Translations under genes and position numbers: made by a program
In this document: piece after piece, positions 1-11,639 of the stretch
How positions within the stretch are numbered: the first letter of the stretch is position 1
Layout: each line of letters starts with the position of its first letter
Notes under the pieces: model-generated
The model's input: the letters and a program-made list of their open reading frames with translations, nothing else
Database searches by the model: none
What the model was told of the DNA's origin: nothing
Assembly: GCA_026225945.1 (NCBI GenBank)
Contig: JAMJFZ010000852.1
Span: 248,001 to 312,000, forward strand
Direction of reading: 5' to 3'
DNA length: 64,000 nucleotides
Source: Cricetomys ansorgei
Lineage: Eukaryota; Chordata; Mammalia; Rodentia; Nesomyidae

Positions 1-560
1 TGGAAATGATATCCAGGTGGAAAACTGACCCAGTGCCATTCCCTCCAAACCACCACTTCCCACTTGCCCTCCAAACAGGCCAGCTTGTCTCAGATTTAGA
101 ATGTGCAGGATCTGAATAAATGGAATTGAGCAGGTACTAAATCATTCCCCACTTCTCGTAGTGATTTGTCACCATAATAAGCATTCTGAGGGTGATAGAC
201 CTTTTATTACTACACACTGTTAAGCAGGAAGGAGGCTGCAATGTATTCCTGGCACTCTTTGAGGAAAATAATTACCCCGTGCAGACTTTTTAAAAAAATA
301 TATCGATTTAACAGAAAGAGTGATATTTAAACCTAAGTGCTTATTTAGTACAAAATATGAAACATTGTTATGTTTGTATTGGAGAGGATAATGGCAACTC
401 ATTACATGATACTACAGCCCTCAAGATGCAACCTACTCATTTCTAAATACCTCCCAAAGAATAGAAAGGGCAAAGGAAAGGAGAGGAGCATTCCTCTATG
501 ATGCCAGATGTGCATGTACTATACTAAGCATTAAATTACACTATATGTAAACACTGCTAC
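1..560. other. unassigned AT-rich non-coding DNA
   Basis: I recognise no gene or repeat here. The only open frame (220-402, minus) is 60 codons, with no motif, no neighbouring exon signals and ordinary AT-rich composition, so I do not call it. Confidence 0.5.
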
Positions 561-564
561 TACA

Positions 565-705
565 ATCTAATTCTTAAAAGTGTTACTATTTTGATAAGCA
601 ATCTCATACATGTTTTCCTGCTTCATCCCCATAGCAGCCTTTCAACATTATTTGTCCCCATTTTCAGAAGAGGAGTCTGAGTCTCAGAGAAACTAATATG
701 GGGAC
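565..705 (+). mobile_element. MIR SINE fragment
   Basis: The stretch has the core layout of a mammal-wide interspersed repeat on the plus strand: a 'catccccatagcagc' block, then 'ccccattttcagaagagg', then 'ctcagagaaacta'. These match the MIR segment 'cccattttacagatgaggaaactgaggcacagagag'. It is strongly diverged, as expected of an old tRNA-derived SINE. Edges are approximate. Confidence 0.65.
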
Positions 706-728
706 TATATTAGCACTATAGCACTATA

Positions 729-860
729 GTTACAGTTGCCAAATTTAGCAAAAAAATACTTAGGATAATACACACACGGAACACACATATACTAAATTAT
801 CCATTATGCATTTGAAATGTAAATTTAACTGTGCAGCCTGCATTTCTTCTGGCTACCCTA
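729..860. mobile_element. possible palindromic MER-type DNA element
   Basis: One end reads 'gttgccaaatttagca' and the other 'ttctggctaccctaa', which are imperfect inverted ends. The middle has 'tatactaaattat', 'gaaatgtaaatttaactg' and 'gcatttcttctggc'. This resembles an old palindromic mammalian repeat whose consensus carries 'gttgccagataaaatacagg'. Family assignment is tentative. Confidence 0.35.
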
Positions 861-1529
861 AGTGTAGCAGGACTCCAAAATGGGAAGATTCATTCCCTTC
901 TTCTACTTCCTCAAATAAAGAGTTGATTATGAAAATGTGAATAACTTGCCCATAGTGAATTTAGGTCACTTCTGTGGCTTCTTAGTTAAGTGCTATTTAA
1001 TCTATCTCTTGCATTCCTACCTGCCACTTGGGATCAGATTGGGGGAACTGACATATCTGTGGCACTGTGACAGAAAGGTGGTATGCTCAGGCTGGCTTAA
1101 TTGCATAATAGTCTTCGTGGGCCTTTGTGGTCACCACATTCAGAAGAATGAAGTGATCCAAATATTACATTTGTGTGATACCTTCCACCTTACCCCTAAA
1201 ATTGATTATCTGAACCCAACAACCACAGCACATAAAATGGCAGTCCAATTAAAGTGAACACAATGATATGTTCAGTTTCATTCACAGATCCAGCAACACA
1301 CAGCAAAACAATATAACACAATTTAGTATTTGTCGGACATGCAAACCATGAACTATGTTATAACTGATGCTGGTAAAGGGATAAGGGGGATTCTGTTTGA
1401 TGTTAGTGGTAATATAAACAAGTGTCATCTTTCTACAAGTTAATTTGACACTATGGTAATTTAAAATTCACATATTTGGCCTAAAATATCTTAGATATAA
1501 CTCTATAAGCAAAAGAATCAGTGGAGCTT
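861..1529. other. unassigned non-coding DNA
   Basis: The stretch contains a 106-codon open frame (937-1257, plus). It has no recognisable domain, no coding-like base use and no splice or polyadenylation context, so I treat it as chance. I see no repeat family here. Confidence 0.45.
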
Positions 1530-1830
1530 AATTGTATGGGTCAACTTGACTTGGCTAAGGGACACCCAGATGGCTGCTCCAAACTTATATCAAGATCTGT
1601 ACAGTGCCTATGAGGGTATTTTGGAATATACTAGTATTTAAAGCAATAGACCTAGTCAAGAAGATTATACTTACCAGTATGAGAGGGCATTATTCAATCC
1701 TAGAGGGCTGAGATAAAACAAAAGGGGAAAACCCAGTGGAAATTTACTCTCTCTGCTTTAGCATATTTCTGTTTATAATATTTATATATTTATAATATAC
1801 ACCTTCCTCTGCCCTCCATTATCTGTATTC
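1530..1830 (+). mobile_element. old interspersed repeat, copy 1 (family shared with 51600-51965)
   Basis: It opens with 'gggtcaacttgacttggcta' and 'gggacacccagatggctg', and continues with 'gagggtattttgga' and 'gggctgagataaaacaaaa'. The same block order occurs at 51600-51965 ('caatttgactgggctagga', 'gtctgtaaagatgttttttgga', 'gattcagataaaacaaag'). I recognise the sequence type as a mammal-wide repeat but do not assign a family name. No coding capacity is visible. Confidence 0.5.
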
Positions 1831-1884
1831 TAGATTCTTTGGCCTTTAGATTGGAATGACTTTACACTTTTAATTCTCAATAGT

Positions 1885-1985
1885 ATATAATGAGTTAGGC
1901 ATAAAAGTGCATACCTATAATCTCTCTCCATTCCCAGGAGGTAAGAAAGAAAATACAAGGCTAATTTGAGATATAGAGTCTATAA
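1885..1985 (+). mobile_element. degenerate B1-like SINE
   Basis: 'gtgcatacctataatctc' followed by 'cccaggaggtaag', 'aaggctaatttgagatatagagtct' and a short ATA repeat matches the B1 right-hand layout ('gtgcatacctgtaatcccagcactcaggagg'). It is heavily diverged and is followed directly by an (ATA)n tail at 1986-2001. Confidence 0.5.
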
Positions 1986-2003
1986 ATAATAATAATAATA
2001 AAA

Positions 2004-2366
2004 CAGGGCTAAATAGCTGAGCAAGTAAAGCACTTACCGTACAAGCATGAGGAAATGACTTCAGATCCCCAGAACCCATGAAAAGCAAGGCTTAGTAGAA
2101 CACATATTTATAACACCAATATTTCTCTGGCAAGGTGGGAGAAGGAAGCTCCAGAATCCTTATATGGACACATACAAGCCAATTAAGCATCTGTAGAAGC
2201 AACAACAAAGAGATCCTGTATCAAACCAGGTAAAAGCTGAGGACCACATGCAATGTGGTCCTATGTCCTCCATACACAGGCATTGCATACACATACCCAG
2301 ACTTACACAGGAACAAACATAACACACATACTCTAACACACACACGCACACAAAAATATTTTTTTA
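2004..2366 (+). mobile_element. tRNA-derived SINE of B2/B3 type with CA-rich tail
   Basis: The start 'agggctaaatagctgagcaa' then 'gtaaagcacttaccgtacaa' and 'gatccccagaacccatg' is the tRNA-like head of the rodent B2/B3 class. The body contains 'cctccatacacaggcattgc'. The end is a degenerate CA-rich tail with CACAC blocks and then 'aaaaatattt'. The 63-codon minus frame across it is a translation of the tail. Confidence 0.7.
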
Positions 2367-2890
2367 TTGCAGTGTTTCTAATTTTTATTTGTGTAGTCAC
2401 ATCATTTCATCAAAAGTGAAAGACAGCCGAATGATACTAATGGGAAACTTGGAGAAATCAATTTGATAAGACAATGAACACATTTGAAAAGATGAAACAA
2501 CTAGGAATTTATCAGAGAAATTAATTTTTAGTTACTTTTTAAATGTCCCAGTTACGTGATGAACACTAGAGGCAAGAAAGATACAGCTTTCTTGAGGTAG
2601 TTTAGTAGTTCATGAAGTAAAAGATGAGTAATGAAAAAAATGAATTTTGATAAGCAAGCATTTAAACATTTTAACTCTCTCTAAATGAACAAAAAGAGAA
2701 GAGTGAAAAAAAGCAAAAGAATGAAAACATTAGTTGTTCATTGACTACAATATACAATTAAAGCATGATGGGAAGATTATGGCCCTCAGACACTGTGGAA
2801 TGAACCATCTTTCATACGCATTGACCAAAGTCATACTTCTTTAGCCCTTGGAGATCAGAGACTCATGTCCCAAACTGCAAAGTAAACCAA
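2367..2890. other. unassigned AT-rich non-coding DNA
   Basis: AT-rich sequence with several short A-runs. I see no open frame of note, no SINE head and no LTR ends. Confidence 0.45.
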
Positions 2891-2894
2891 AAGA

Positions 2895-3045
2895 ATGATT
2901 CAGAGTCATACTCATACCATAGTAGAAATTGACCAGTCAAATTTTAGACAAATGCCTTAACTCTTCCAGACCTCAGTTTCCCAATCTATAGCCTTGGAAT
3001 GATAGTGTCTTTATATACATCATGGAATTATTATTATGCTAAAAC
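2895..3045 (+). mobile_element. MIR SINE fragment
   Basis: 'gacaaatgccttaactcttc' followed by 'cctcagtttcccaatctata' is the MIR block 'cttaacctctctgagcctcagtttcctcatctgtaaaatgg' on the plus strand. It is diverged, and the end is blurred by an ATT-rich stretch. Confidence 0.7.
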
Positions 3046-3149
3046 TGTATTTAAAAACTCCATAAAATATATTGACAAAATTAAAACGCAGTATGTGTGC
3101 TTGGTGATGTGATATAAAAGTCAGGATTTGATTTTGCATGAGCTAGAGG

Positions 3150-3870
3150 TAATTTCTAATGATATCCTGCTCTGCTCATAGATTGGTGCCTAGACCAGTC
3201 ATCATTAGAGAGGCTTCCTCCTGCATCTGATGGGAGGAGATGCAGTGGTCCAGGGCCAAACATTGTGCAGAGCTTGAGCAACCCCACAGAAGAGAGGGAG
3301 AGGGGATTGTGAGGACCAGAATGGTTGAGGACTCCAGGAGAATAAGCCCCACAGAGTCAACTGATCAACATTCTTGGGGAACCACAGACGCTGAAGCAGC
3401 ATAGAACCTGCAGGGTCCCCTACAATATATGATTGTCTGACTGAGTGTTTGGGCAAAACCCCTATAGGCTGGAGTGTGTGGAGATGCATCTCTGACCCTT
3501 TTGCCTGACCTTCTGACCCTTTTCCTCTTGCTGGATTGCCTTGTCTACCATAGATGTAGGGGAGGGTTGCGTAGTCCACCCTAGACATAGGGATTAGTGC
3601 CTGGCCTTGTTCCATCCTGCCGTGTCCTGCTTGAGAAGTAACCTTGGGACGACTCTTCTTTTCTGGGGAGAGGTGAGGATGGGGGTAGGTAGACGGGAGA
3701 TGGTAGATTTGGGGGATGGGAGATGGGGAGAAGCTGAGAGGAGTGGAGGGAGGAAAAGAGTGGTGTCAGGATGTATTATACAAGAATAGAAAAGTAAAAA
3801 TTAATATAAAAAATAATTTTAAAAAGAACTTTTAAAAACAAAACAACAACAACAAAAAGGAAGAAAAATT
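3150..3870 (+). mobile_element. rodent L1 3'UTR, plus strand, 5'-truncated
   Basis: The order of blocks is that of rodent L1 3'UTRs: 'gatatcctgctctgctcata', 'agagaggcttcctcctgcat', 'ccccacagaagagagg', 'accctttTcctcttgctgga', then a G-rich polypurine block (3665-3765), and an A-rich end at about 3790-3870. Related 3'UTR blocks occur in inverse orientation at 18740-19600 and 30640-31050. No ORF2 remains, so this is a 5'-truncated copy. The overlapping 136-codon minus frame is antisense to this UTR and is not a gene. Confidence 0.85.
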
Positions 3871-4744
3871 GTTCTATTTCATCCAGTACTTCCTGGGAGG
3901 AGAAAAAAACAGATGCACAGAGCTCATTTGGCTCTTATTCCACTGCAAAGTTATATAAAACATTGAATGTGCAAAAAAATAGATATTTCAACCATGAACT
4001 ACTATGTTCTCAGCAAAAAAAAAAATCCAGCTAAAATGCTGTTGGTGGCAAAAGATGTCATTTCAAAGGAGTTGATAGTTCAGGTGTGAGGGGCTCTTGA
4101 GATACCTTGAAAGTGTCCAGTGATCCAAACATGATTTGTTCTTCAAGATCAAGATTTGATTTTGAGTCTTATGTCAGCTACCTCTGCATCTTCAAACCCA
4201 TCTTGCCAATGTGTCACAGAGATGGCCTCTTTGGATGACTATTTTGATTGTCTTCTTTTCTTGTATTATAGCAGTAGTATAATTGGCATGTGATAAACTG
4301 CCTTGCTCCAAAGAAACTCCTAGTCTGAATACATAAAAATTATATTTACATCACTTAAGTTCTCTTCTGTATACACGTCTTCATTTTTGGCCAACTCAGG
4401 AACATTTTGTTTTCACAGGTGTTTATTTTGTGTTTAGCATTAAATTTCACTAACATTTGGACAAGGTAGAAACATTTATGCAAGAGGTTTTTTGTTTGTT
4501 TGTTTTGCTTGTTTGTTGCTGTTTACAGATTTATTTTGTCATCTCTGTTACTATGCATTTGTATCTATTTGTAGTTCTTCAATACCCTCATAGTTAATGT
4601 TAACATTAAAAAATACAACAGTTGTTTAACTACACAAGGAATTTCCTGGCTATAATCACTGTGCTTTAGATAAAAGTAGAGTAATAAGCCACTATATACA
4701 CACTGAAGAATGTAGGAATTTGGCTATTAAATTTTACTTTTTGT
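3871..4744. other. unassigned AT-rich non-coding DNA
   Basis: No gene or repeat is recognised. There is a TTTG-rich short tract at about 4485-4520. Confidence 0.4.
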
Positions 4745-5775
4745 TCTATGAAGAGTCTTACATTCCTGAGTACACTCCAAATTTTCCCATCCACATTGCA
4801 CTGAGATGGCTGTGGGCTTATGTTCACTTTGAGGTGTCTGAGAGAATTGCAAGTAACTATGAATGGATGTTCTTTGTGTTCTGATCACATGTGAACAATT
4901 GTTTTTAATCCTTATGCTTCATTCTATTGTCAAGAAAAATCAGACTTTCCACTTTAGAAGGCCAATGATGGCAGCATCAAGGGAAAAATCGTCCCATTCT
5001 TTCATGTGTATTTATATATGGAAAAAAATCATCCCATTACTGCATGTGTAGTTATACATCCTCATGCAACACATGCTGAACTTTACAAAGAGATAGGGGA
5101 TTCCATTGTATTTGATGACTCACTAAAACAGATGTATCTGATCTGGCCTCCGCTGGGCTATAGACACTTTCGATGTAGATCTGTCTCACTTGAATCAAGT
5201 CAGTGGTGATGCAATACCCAAAGAGAAAACTGAATCAGATATTGGCTAAGGTGATAAACTCCTTTTATCCAGCAATAAAACACATGCTTGGCAACTGAAA
5301 CTCTGGGGTACAAGATAAATGATTTTCTAAAGGAACATTCTAGAACTTGCGGAAAATGGGGTATACTTGACTGGTATGCTACAGCCAGAGGTCACAAAGT
5401 CCTTTGCAATTCCAACCAGTCTCCAATCTTTAAGAAAGGGCCATTGTCAGATTTCTTCCAAGAAGATACTATTGTAACACTCAGATTCAAGGTGATGGTG
5501 GCACCAGCTCATCAGCAGCTTTAGGAACCAACAGGCAAAAAGATGTATGAGAGCCCTTATGAGAAACAGCAACATAGGTGCTGAGCCAACTACTTGTGCT
5601 GCTAATCAAAGTAGCTCAGAGTATGACACATTTCTCTTTAACTCACTTTGCCACTAATTTTTATATGAAGTGCAGCAGGAGTGGTCTTTGTATTGTTCAT
5701 TTCTCCTACATGATGCCAATGTTCCCAACAGTGATGTTCCCATCACTACAGAAATATCATTACTTTGATTAGGAA
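4745..5775 (+). other. unassigned region with several short open frames
   Basis: Four plus-strand open frames of 60-78 codons lie in a row here (4863-5051, 5006-5209, 5288-5524, 5578-5772). None carries a domain I recognise, and each is separated from the next by stops. A 40-bp imperfect direct repeat sits at 4987-5058. This could be a decayed processed pseudogene or chance. I do not see a poly-A tail or target duplication that would settle it. Confidence 0.25.
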
Positions 5776-5776
5776 T

Positions 5777-5777
<1 letters not shown>

Positions 5778-5823
<46 letters not shown>

Positions 5824-5831
5824 GTGTGTAT
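5778..5831. repeat. (GT)n microsatellite
   Basis: About 38 bp of uninterrupted GT followed by TATG/TGTG units. The 77-codon minus frame at 5746-5979 is partly a translation of this array (histidine-threonine repeats). Confidence 0.97.
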
Positions 5832-5929
5832 AACTTTTTTGAAATTTGAAATGTTTAAAACTTGAAACATATATGACCCCAAAGACTTCAGGTAAGAAAC
5901 AGTAGAAATGTATAGCACAGTAGATATAA

Positions 5930-6050
5930 AAGATGGACTCTGAAGTCAGGCTGACTAGATACTGTCTCAAGTCTACCACCCAATAGTTTGTGGGCCATTA
6001 GCAAGTTACTTTACCTCTCTGAGTCCAGATGGCTTGAATAAAAATAATGC
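5930..6050 (+). mobile_element. MIR SINE fragment
   Basis: 'ggactctgaagtcaggctga' and 'gcaagttactttacctctct' followed by 'gagtccagatgg' match the central MIR region ('ggcaagttacttaacctctctgagcctcag') on the plus strand. Confidence 0.75.
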
Positions 6051-6595
6051 ATTTAGAAGGTGTTTGATGTTGTGAATGACCAGGAGACATCTGACATCAA
6101 CCGGATACCATCCAGAAATCAGGACCCTCTAGCCTAATCACAAACTGAACAACATGGAATCTGATTATCTGGACACTTGGAGATAAGTTTACCCAGCAAA
6201 CAAAACACTCACTGCTCTCCCTTAGGTTCCAATAGTCCAAACCTGATAGGTTCTTTAGGATCAGGACTTGACTCTGAAATCATCTAATACTTTGACCTTA
6301 TGTGAACCATTTGTCTCCTCTGAAACTTTGGGTCTGAAGCAGTAAATTAGTAGATTTCCAAAGGCCTCTCTGTTTGAAATTACTGATTTTAAGAGAAACA
6401 TACTGCAAAAGAACTATGCTGGTTGGGAATTTTAAAATCACATACTCGCTAATTCCTGGGGGGTAGAGGGGTAAGGCAATACAATCCTTGTTTTCATAAC
6501 CTAGAGCTGTGCCTAGGGCCAGGCCAGAGAGGCAGATGGACAGACCCAACTCCTAGATGTTTGTAATTGATCGGGACACACTATAATGAAGTAAT
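6051..6595. other. unassigned non-coding DNA
   Basis: No recognised repeat. The minus-strand 83-codon frame (6298-6549) has no motif and no supporting context. Confidence 0.4.
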
Positions 6596-6775
6596 TTTCT
6601 TGTCTTCATTCCCCATGTCAGCAGGGGCCTGTCTGCCACGCAGGAAGGGTGACAGAGTAATCTGAGCTGCAGCTGAAAACCTGCTTTTTCTCCACAGTTA
6701 TTTAGCCTGCCACGAGCTGTGGCAGGAGGCGGGAAAGAGTCCAGACAAGCAAGGAGATTTGGCTGCTCTCAAAAT
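6596..6775. other. GC-richer unique-looking island with hairpin
   Basis: The base composition rises relative to both flanks. A perfect 8-bp inverted repeat with a 5-nt loop lies at 6706-6726 (CCTGCCAC, GAGCT, GTGGCAGG). Immediately upstream, at about 6681-6697, is a polypyrimidine tract ending in CAG ('ctgctttttctccacag') that would serve as a plus-strand 3' splice site. I see no open frame that would make a coding exon convincing. A non-coding exon or conserved element is possible. Confidence 0.3.
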
Positions 6776-8981
6776 ATCATATAGGAACCCTAAAAGTTGA
6801 ACTGATTTATGCTTTGTAATGTTTTCAATAATGTGTAAATTAAGTTAAAACTTGAATCTGAGTTTAAGGAGAAATTTTATCTGTTACCAGCCATGCAAAC
6901 ACCATAGAGAAAAAAAAAATCCCAACTCTATGATAACATTTCCTCTGCTCTACCAAAAACGGATTTTGCATAAATAATGGATTCTGAAGAAGGATATGTA
7001 ACATGCGTTACTTTTTAGCATCAAAAAAGCTCAGAATTACCTGAACGTCTGAGAATTCCTCAGGGGCTTATGAATCTCAATTCAGAAGAAACTCTCCCAA
7101 TTTACACCTGCCTTTGATAACTGCAAATTCAAGGTACTGTCATGGGAACCTAGCACAAAATTCAACCTTCTAATTTGAGATATGGGCATTATGGACCCAT
7201 AATCCTCCTCCAACCAGAGTTTGGATTAGAGGGAAAAACATCCAGTGAGAAATTATGGAGAAGTCGATGCATCTCCACTCATGGACATTGCTAAAAGCCA
7301 AGCTATGTGACTCAAAGTAGCTGAGGTTGTGGAAGGCCTTCCACGTCCTCATTCCCTGAGCCAGCAGTTCATTTTTTCCCTTAAACTATTAATTGTCTTG
7401 CACTGTTGTTAACCTTGGAGAATTTTACACTGGCTAGATTTGCAATGGACAGAAGAAAACACCAGTAAAGGAAACCCAGCTGCAGATGGTATTAAAATAA
7501 AAAAGAAAAATGCAACTCAGATCTGCTTGGTGCAGCCCATTTGTAGGCATATGCCAACATTTGTTACTATCTAGACAACTCTCCTGAATGCCAGAGACCC
7601 CGAGTTGGTCAGTAAAATTAACTTAATTTTTTGTTAGTCCGATTTGAAGTGAAAATGCAAACAGTCCTGGAGATATTGCATTTGTGTTACAAAATCCTTA
7701 GTGCAGCATCTGTTGGTCCTATGAGAACCCTCTAATGGTATTTGTCCAGCTTATAATCAGGGATGGGTGACTTTATATTGTATTACTAAAAGCTTTTGCT
7801 AGTTCTAGCTAGTTCTAAAAAGTACTAGAAATACCGTAAGTGGACTTGAGAGAACATAAAGTATTATAGGCTATTAATATGTTACACAGGAGTTCTGAAA
7901 TGATACTGGCAAATATAATAGGAGCAAATCATGGTGATGGAGAGTTACATTGTACACAGCATTGGCCAATGCTTTACACTGTTGGGGTATCCAGAGAAAT
8001 AGGGCCAAACAGGGCCCTTGAAATAGGAAGGAGATGCCTGGAGCTTGAACTCTACAAAAGGGGGGTAGTAGCTCCACCTTGTCTGGGGCAAGTAGAAAGT
8101 TAATAGCTATGTTACAGGAAGTATTAGAGCTCAAGCTATTCCATCAAATGTATTACTAAGACAAGTCTGGTACAGAGAAGGATGAAGGGGAAGATCTTGT
8201 CAAGGGAGTCTACCAAAACCCAGACCCACAACACCATTCCAGTGCAGATCCAGACATTTGGAGTTCAAGGCTGAACTTCAGGGATACTGGCTCACTTTAT
8301 GTCCCAAATTATAATCATATTCTCAACTACCCAGGAGTTAGTAGCAGTCAAAATAAGCCAGGATCAAAAAGACAAATGTCACATTTTCTCATAAAATATG
8401 AAAATAAAAGGGAAACCACAAAGGAGGAATGGACAGGGAAGAGTGAAGTGAGCAAAAACAATAAATGTATAGAATGTTCTCTGTCACATACAGAGCCTAT
8501 ATATACATTATACGTGATAATCCAGAAGACGTGAAAGGGGAAATGTTTCAGCAGGAGAAGAGGACAAAGTACAATGATACATAAGTATGAAACTTTGATA
8601 AAGAAACTCTTGCTTTTGTATACTGAGTAAAACAATTGTTAATAATAATGGTGAAAAAGAGTTAGTGTCAGTGCAAGCCTGCCATAAATATAGAATTTGC
8701 ATCTTTCAAATAATTTCTTTATCAGTGAATTTGCTTTTGATTCCACAGAAAATCTGCAGTAGTTGTGATAGGTGTTATGTTCACTTTGATAGAAAAGGAT
8801 GCTTCTCACCTTAGGTATCCCTGACAACCAAGGACAGAAGAGACTGGCCTATTCTCTGCTCTTGGGTTTTCCTAGCAATCCTGTGCCCTGTTAGAGACTG
8901 AGCAGTGTAAAACGGCTGAGTCTCCCCTGGTGAGCAGCACATCACATGGCCTCCAGCCTGGGCTGCTTGGGACAATGGCTG
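6776..8981. other. unassigned non-coding DNA
   Basis: Mostly unassigned. Part of 7975-8300 ('gggtatccagagaaataggg') may be a minus-strand piece of the repeat family at 1530 and 51600, but the match is too weak to call. The 60-95-codon open frames here carry no recognisable motifs. Confidence 0.4.
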
Positions 8982-9330
8982 CTCCATTTGCTAGTAAGTC
9001 TGCAATTGAAAAACTGGATTATGATGAGAAGTATCTGGAGTCTGATGAAAGTTAATTACAGTTAAGGAATATGAAAATGGGGAGTTCAGGAGAAGACTGG
9101 CTTCAACTACTGCCTAGGCAGAATAAGCAAGAAATTAGCAGAAAGTGATGGTGACCATAAAGAGGCACTAGAGGATAATTGAAGTATTAAAATTAAAAAT
9201 ATGCTGGCAAGTGGTCTGCCTCTGGAGAATTCAGGACATTGTCTTTGCTATCAGAACAGAATACAGCTGAAGAGCTTTTCAACAAGGCAATGGGGGCTCA
9301 GTAGAATGGATGTCTCCCAAGTAGGACTAA
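8982..9330 (+). other. unassigned region with an acidic 26-codon ATG frame
   Basis: From the ATG at 8982 there is a short acidic reading frame (ending before TAA at about 9062), and lysine/glutamate-rich reading continues in shifted frames downstream. This could be a frame-broken processed pseudogene. I cannot identify a parent gene and see no poly-A tract at its end, so it is recorded only as a possibility. Confidence 0.15.
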
Positions 9331-9639
9331 ATAGCCATAGCCGGTGGGTATGTATGGAGGATGAAGATCCCTAACAAGGAACTACACTTTTAGGACTGCT
9401 TTGACAAATAAAGTAAACACAGAGATGGGTAATCAGAGAAAAGGGTCTCAACTCACAGCATGGGTAATCCTTGATGTGACCAAGCTTCTGGCTGGTGAGG
9501 TAACGGCTTTGACAGATAGTTTTCAGTTATTTTATAGGATATTGTCAAGAGAAGGAATAATGTAATCTCTAGACTCCCAAAGGAATATTAAAGTCTACAT
9601 TTAAAAGATTTAAACCTAGTATTGTTGAATTCCGTTTAT

Positions 9640-9870
9640 GTGCTATAGAAAGGACTATAATATTCATACATAATTTCACTTAATCCTAGAGATCATCCAT
9701 GAAGTAGGATCACATGAGAAAACAATGTTGTCACTTTTCTCTCAAAACTGGCAGAATGGAGGCTCAGAACGACAACATTATTTTCCCAAGATCATGTGAA
9801 GGGAGACTGACTCTTTGCTTCAGATCCATTCTGCACTATGCCCAGTGATCTTTGCCCTATATCTTACAGG
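9640..9870 (+). mobile_element. MIR SINE
   Basis: The blocks 'atttcacttaatcctagaga', 'ggcagaatggaggctcagaa' and 'ttttcccaagatcatgtgaa' reproduce the MIR order ('actcatttaatcctcacaac', 'gaggaaactgaggctcagag', 'cttgcccaaggtcacaca'). It is close to a full-length old copy on the plus strand. Confidence 0.8.
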
Positions 9871-11639
9871 TCTTAATTGGGTAGAAGAAACAATCATTAC
9901 TTAGATATGTACAACAATAAAATCCATTCTTTTTGAGGTAGCACATCTCTATGATTTAAGGCATCTAGCTAAAATGTAGGCAGAAATTTCCAGATATTTA
10001 GATAGATATGTCATAAAAAGGGTCTACCAACATTGAGCTGTTTGGACCTGGCCACTTCAAAGGCATGTCTGGAGTAGGTGGGGTACATGTTGTAAAGATA
10101 TCCAGCACTGATCCCTAGTAACTAGAAAGAAAAGAGATCAATGACTCACAAATCATTCTAAATCTTTCTGTTAGCCTCCCAATCCAGATGCTCTTTACTA
10201 TCTACTTCACAATGTTCTCTAATTTGACAGCAATCTTCTCTTTTCTTGCTTTTTAAGGTAAAGTAAAATATATACAAAGAAGTAGTGACATACAGATGCT
10301 CTAACCTGGCCATACAGCTTATCATTGAGGACAATTATAGAAAACACAGGGAAATACAAGGTGTTCTACCATGAAGTGGTGCTTGTCAACATTTTTAAAT
10401 AATTGAACATTTTAGAAGGCATAGTGTCTTACTTAAGCTATTCACCAATCCTAATCTTTAGCCTCCAGCTTCATGATAGGATCCTTAAGAATGTTATTCA
10501 TACTTAACTATCTCCTGATCACCTTACTGTCATCCTCCATAAGAAAGGGACTCCAGCTTCTGATGTGTTCTCTGGATAATCTTGAACAATAAAGACACTT
10601 TTTGTGTGAGGATTAATATGAATTCCAACAACATGATGGAAACAGACACTCTAACATAATTAGCCTTACAAAATGTGTGGAAAGACTATTGATGTTTTTA
10701 TATCACTACACACCATCTACTTCCACAGAAGAACTTCACACAATTAAATGCAATATTTTAACACCGGTACAAGAAAATCAAAATTATTGAAACAAGGGAG
10801 AAAATGGAATGGCCAGTATTATTAAGGAGTTAATAGGAGAAAAGATTCTATGGGAAGACCTGAGTCAGACATTCCAAACTAAGATACCTACAGAAGTCAG
10901 GCAGGTAACACAAATGTGTGAATCAGGCTAAGTTGAAGGGTAGTAGAAGAGGTAAAGCTCATAGAATTGAGGAGGATTTCTATCCCCACAAAGCACAGGA
11001 GAGTTTTAAAACACAACACTAGCTGAGCACAACTCACATATAAGCTATGTTCAGGCCTCAGTTATGATGCTTGACCCAAATAAATAGAAACCTAAAGATG
11101 AACATGATTTCACTCTGTAGTTCCTGAAAGGCAAGGCAAGGATAGACTGTTTTTTCAAGAGAAATGACCTGTTGCTTATTTAAAAACTTTAACAGAATTT
11201 TTTTTCTTAGATCTTTTGTTACTTAAGAAATATACTGATATCTCACATATGGTGTCTATTATGTAGACATACAGCAAAATCCAAATGTATAATGTTGAAC
11301 TATAGTTCTGGAAAGGCAGTTCCACTGAGAAAAGAATGATAGAGACCAGGTCTGTAGCTCCCTAGTGCTCTAGTATAAAATAAAGAAACTGCTTTGAAAA
11401 GTAGAATAATTTCCTGAAATTGGCAATCTTTAATATCAATGGTTTCCTCTGGACTTTTAACAGAAACTGTGATGGAGATAACTCAGACCATAGGTCCCAA
11501 GACCCAGTCCCAAGACTAGGAAATGGGGTGCTTTTCAGTGTCAACAGAGAGGATCTTTTAACCAACTCAGCATGGAGGTAGCTAGAGTATCACCTGCAGG
11601 CTAGCCTACACTTATCTCAAGAGGCAACTTCACTCATAT
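9871..11639. other. unassigned non-coding DNA
   Basis: No gene or confidently named repeat. Sequence is AT-rich, and the open frames are short (the longest is 67 codons, 11362-11565 minus) with no motif. Confidence 0.4.

Noticed and set aside
937..1257. 106-codon plus frame with cysteine-rich, membrane-like composition
   Set aside because: No recognisable family, no promoter, splice or polyadenylation context. Length is within chance expectation for 64 kb.
3205..3615. 136-codon minus frame, the longest in the first 10 kb
   Set aside because: It lies antisense to an L1 3'UTR and has no domain.
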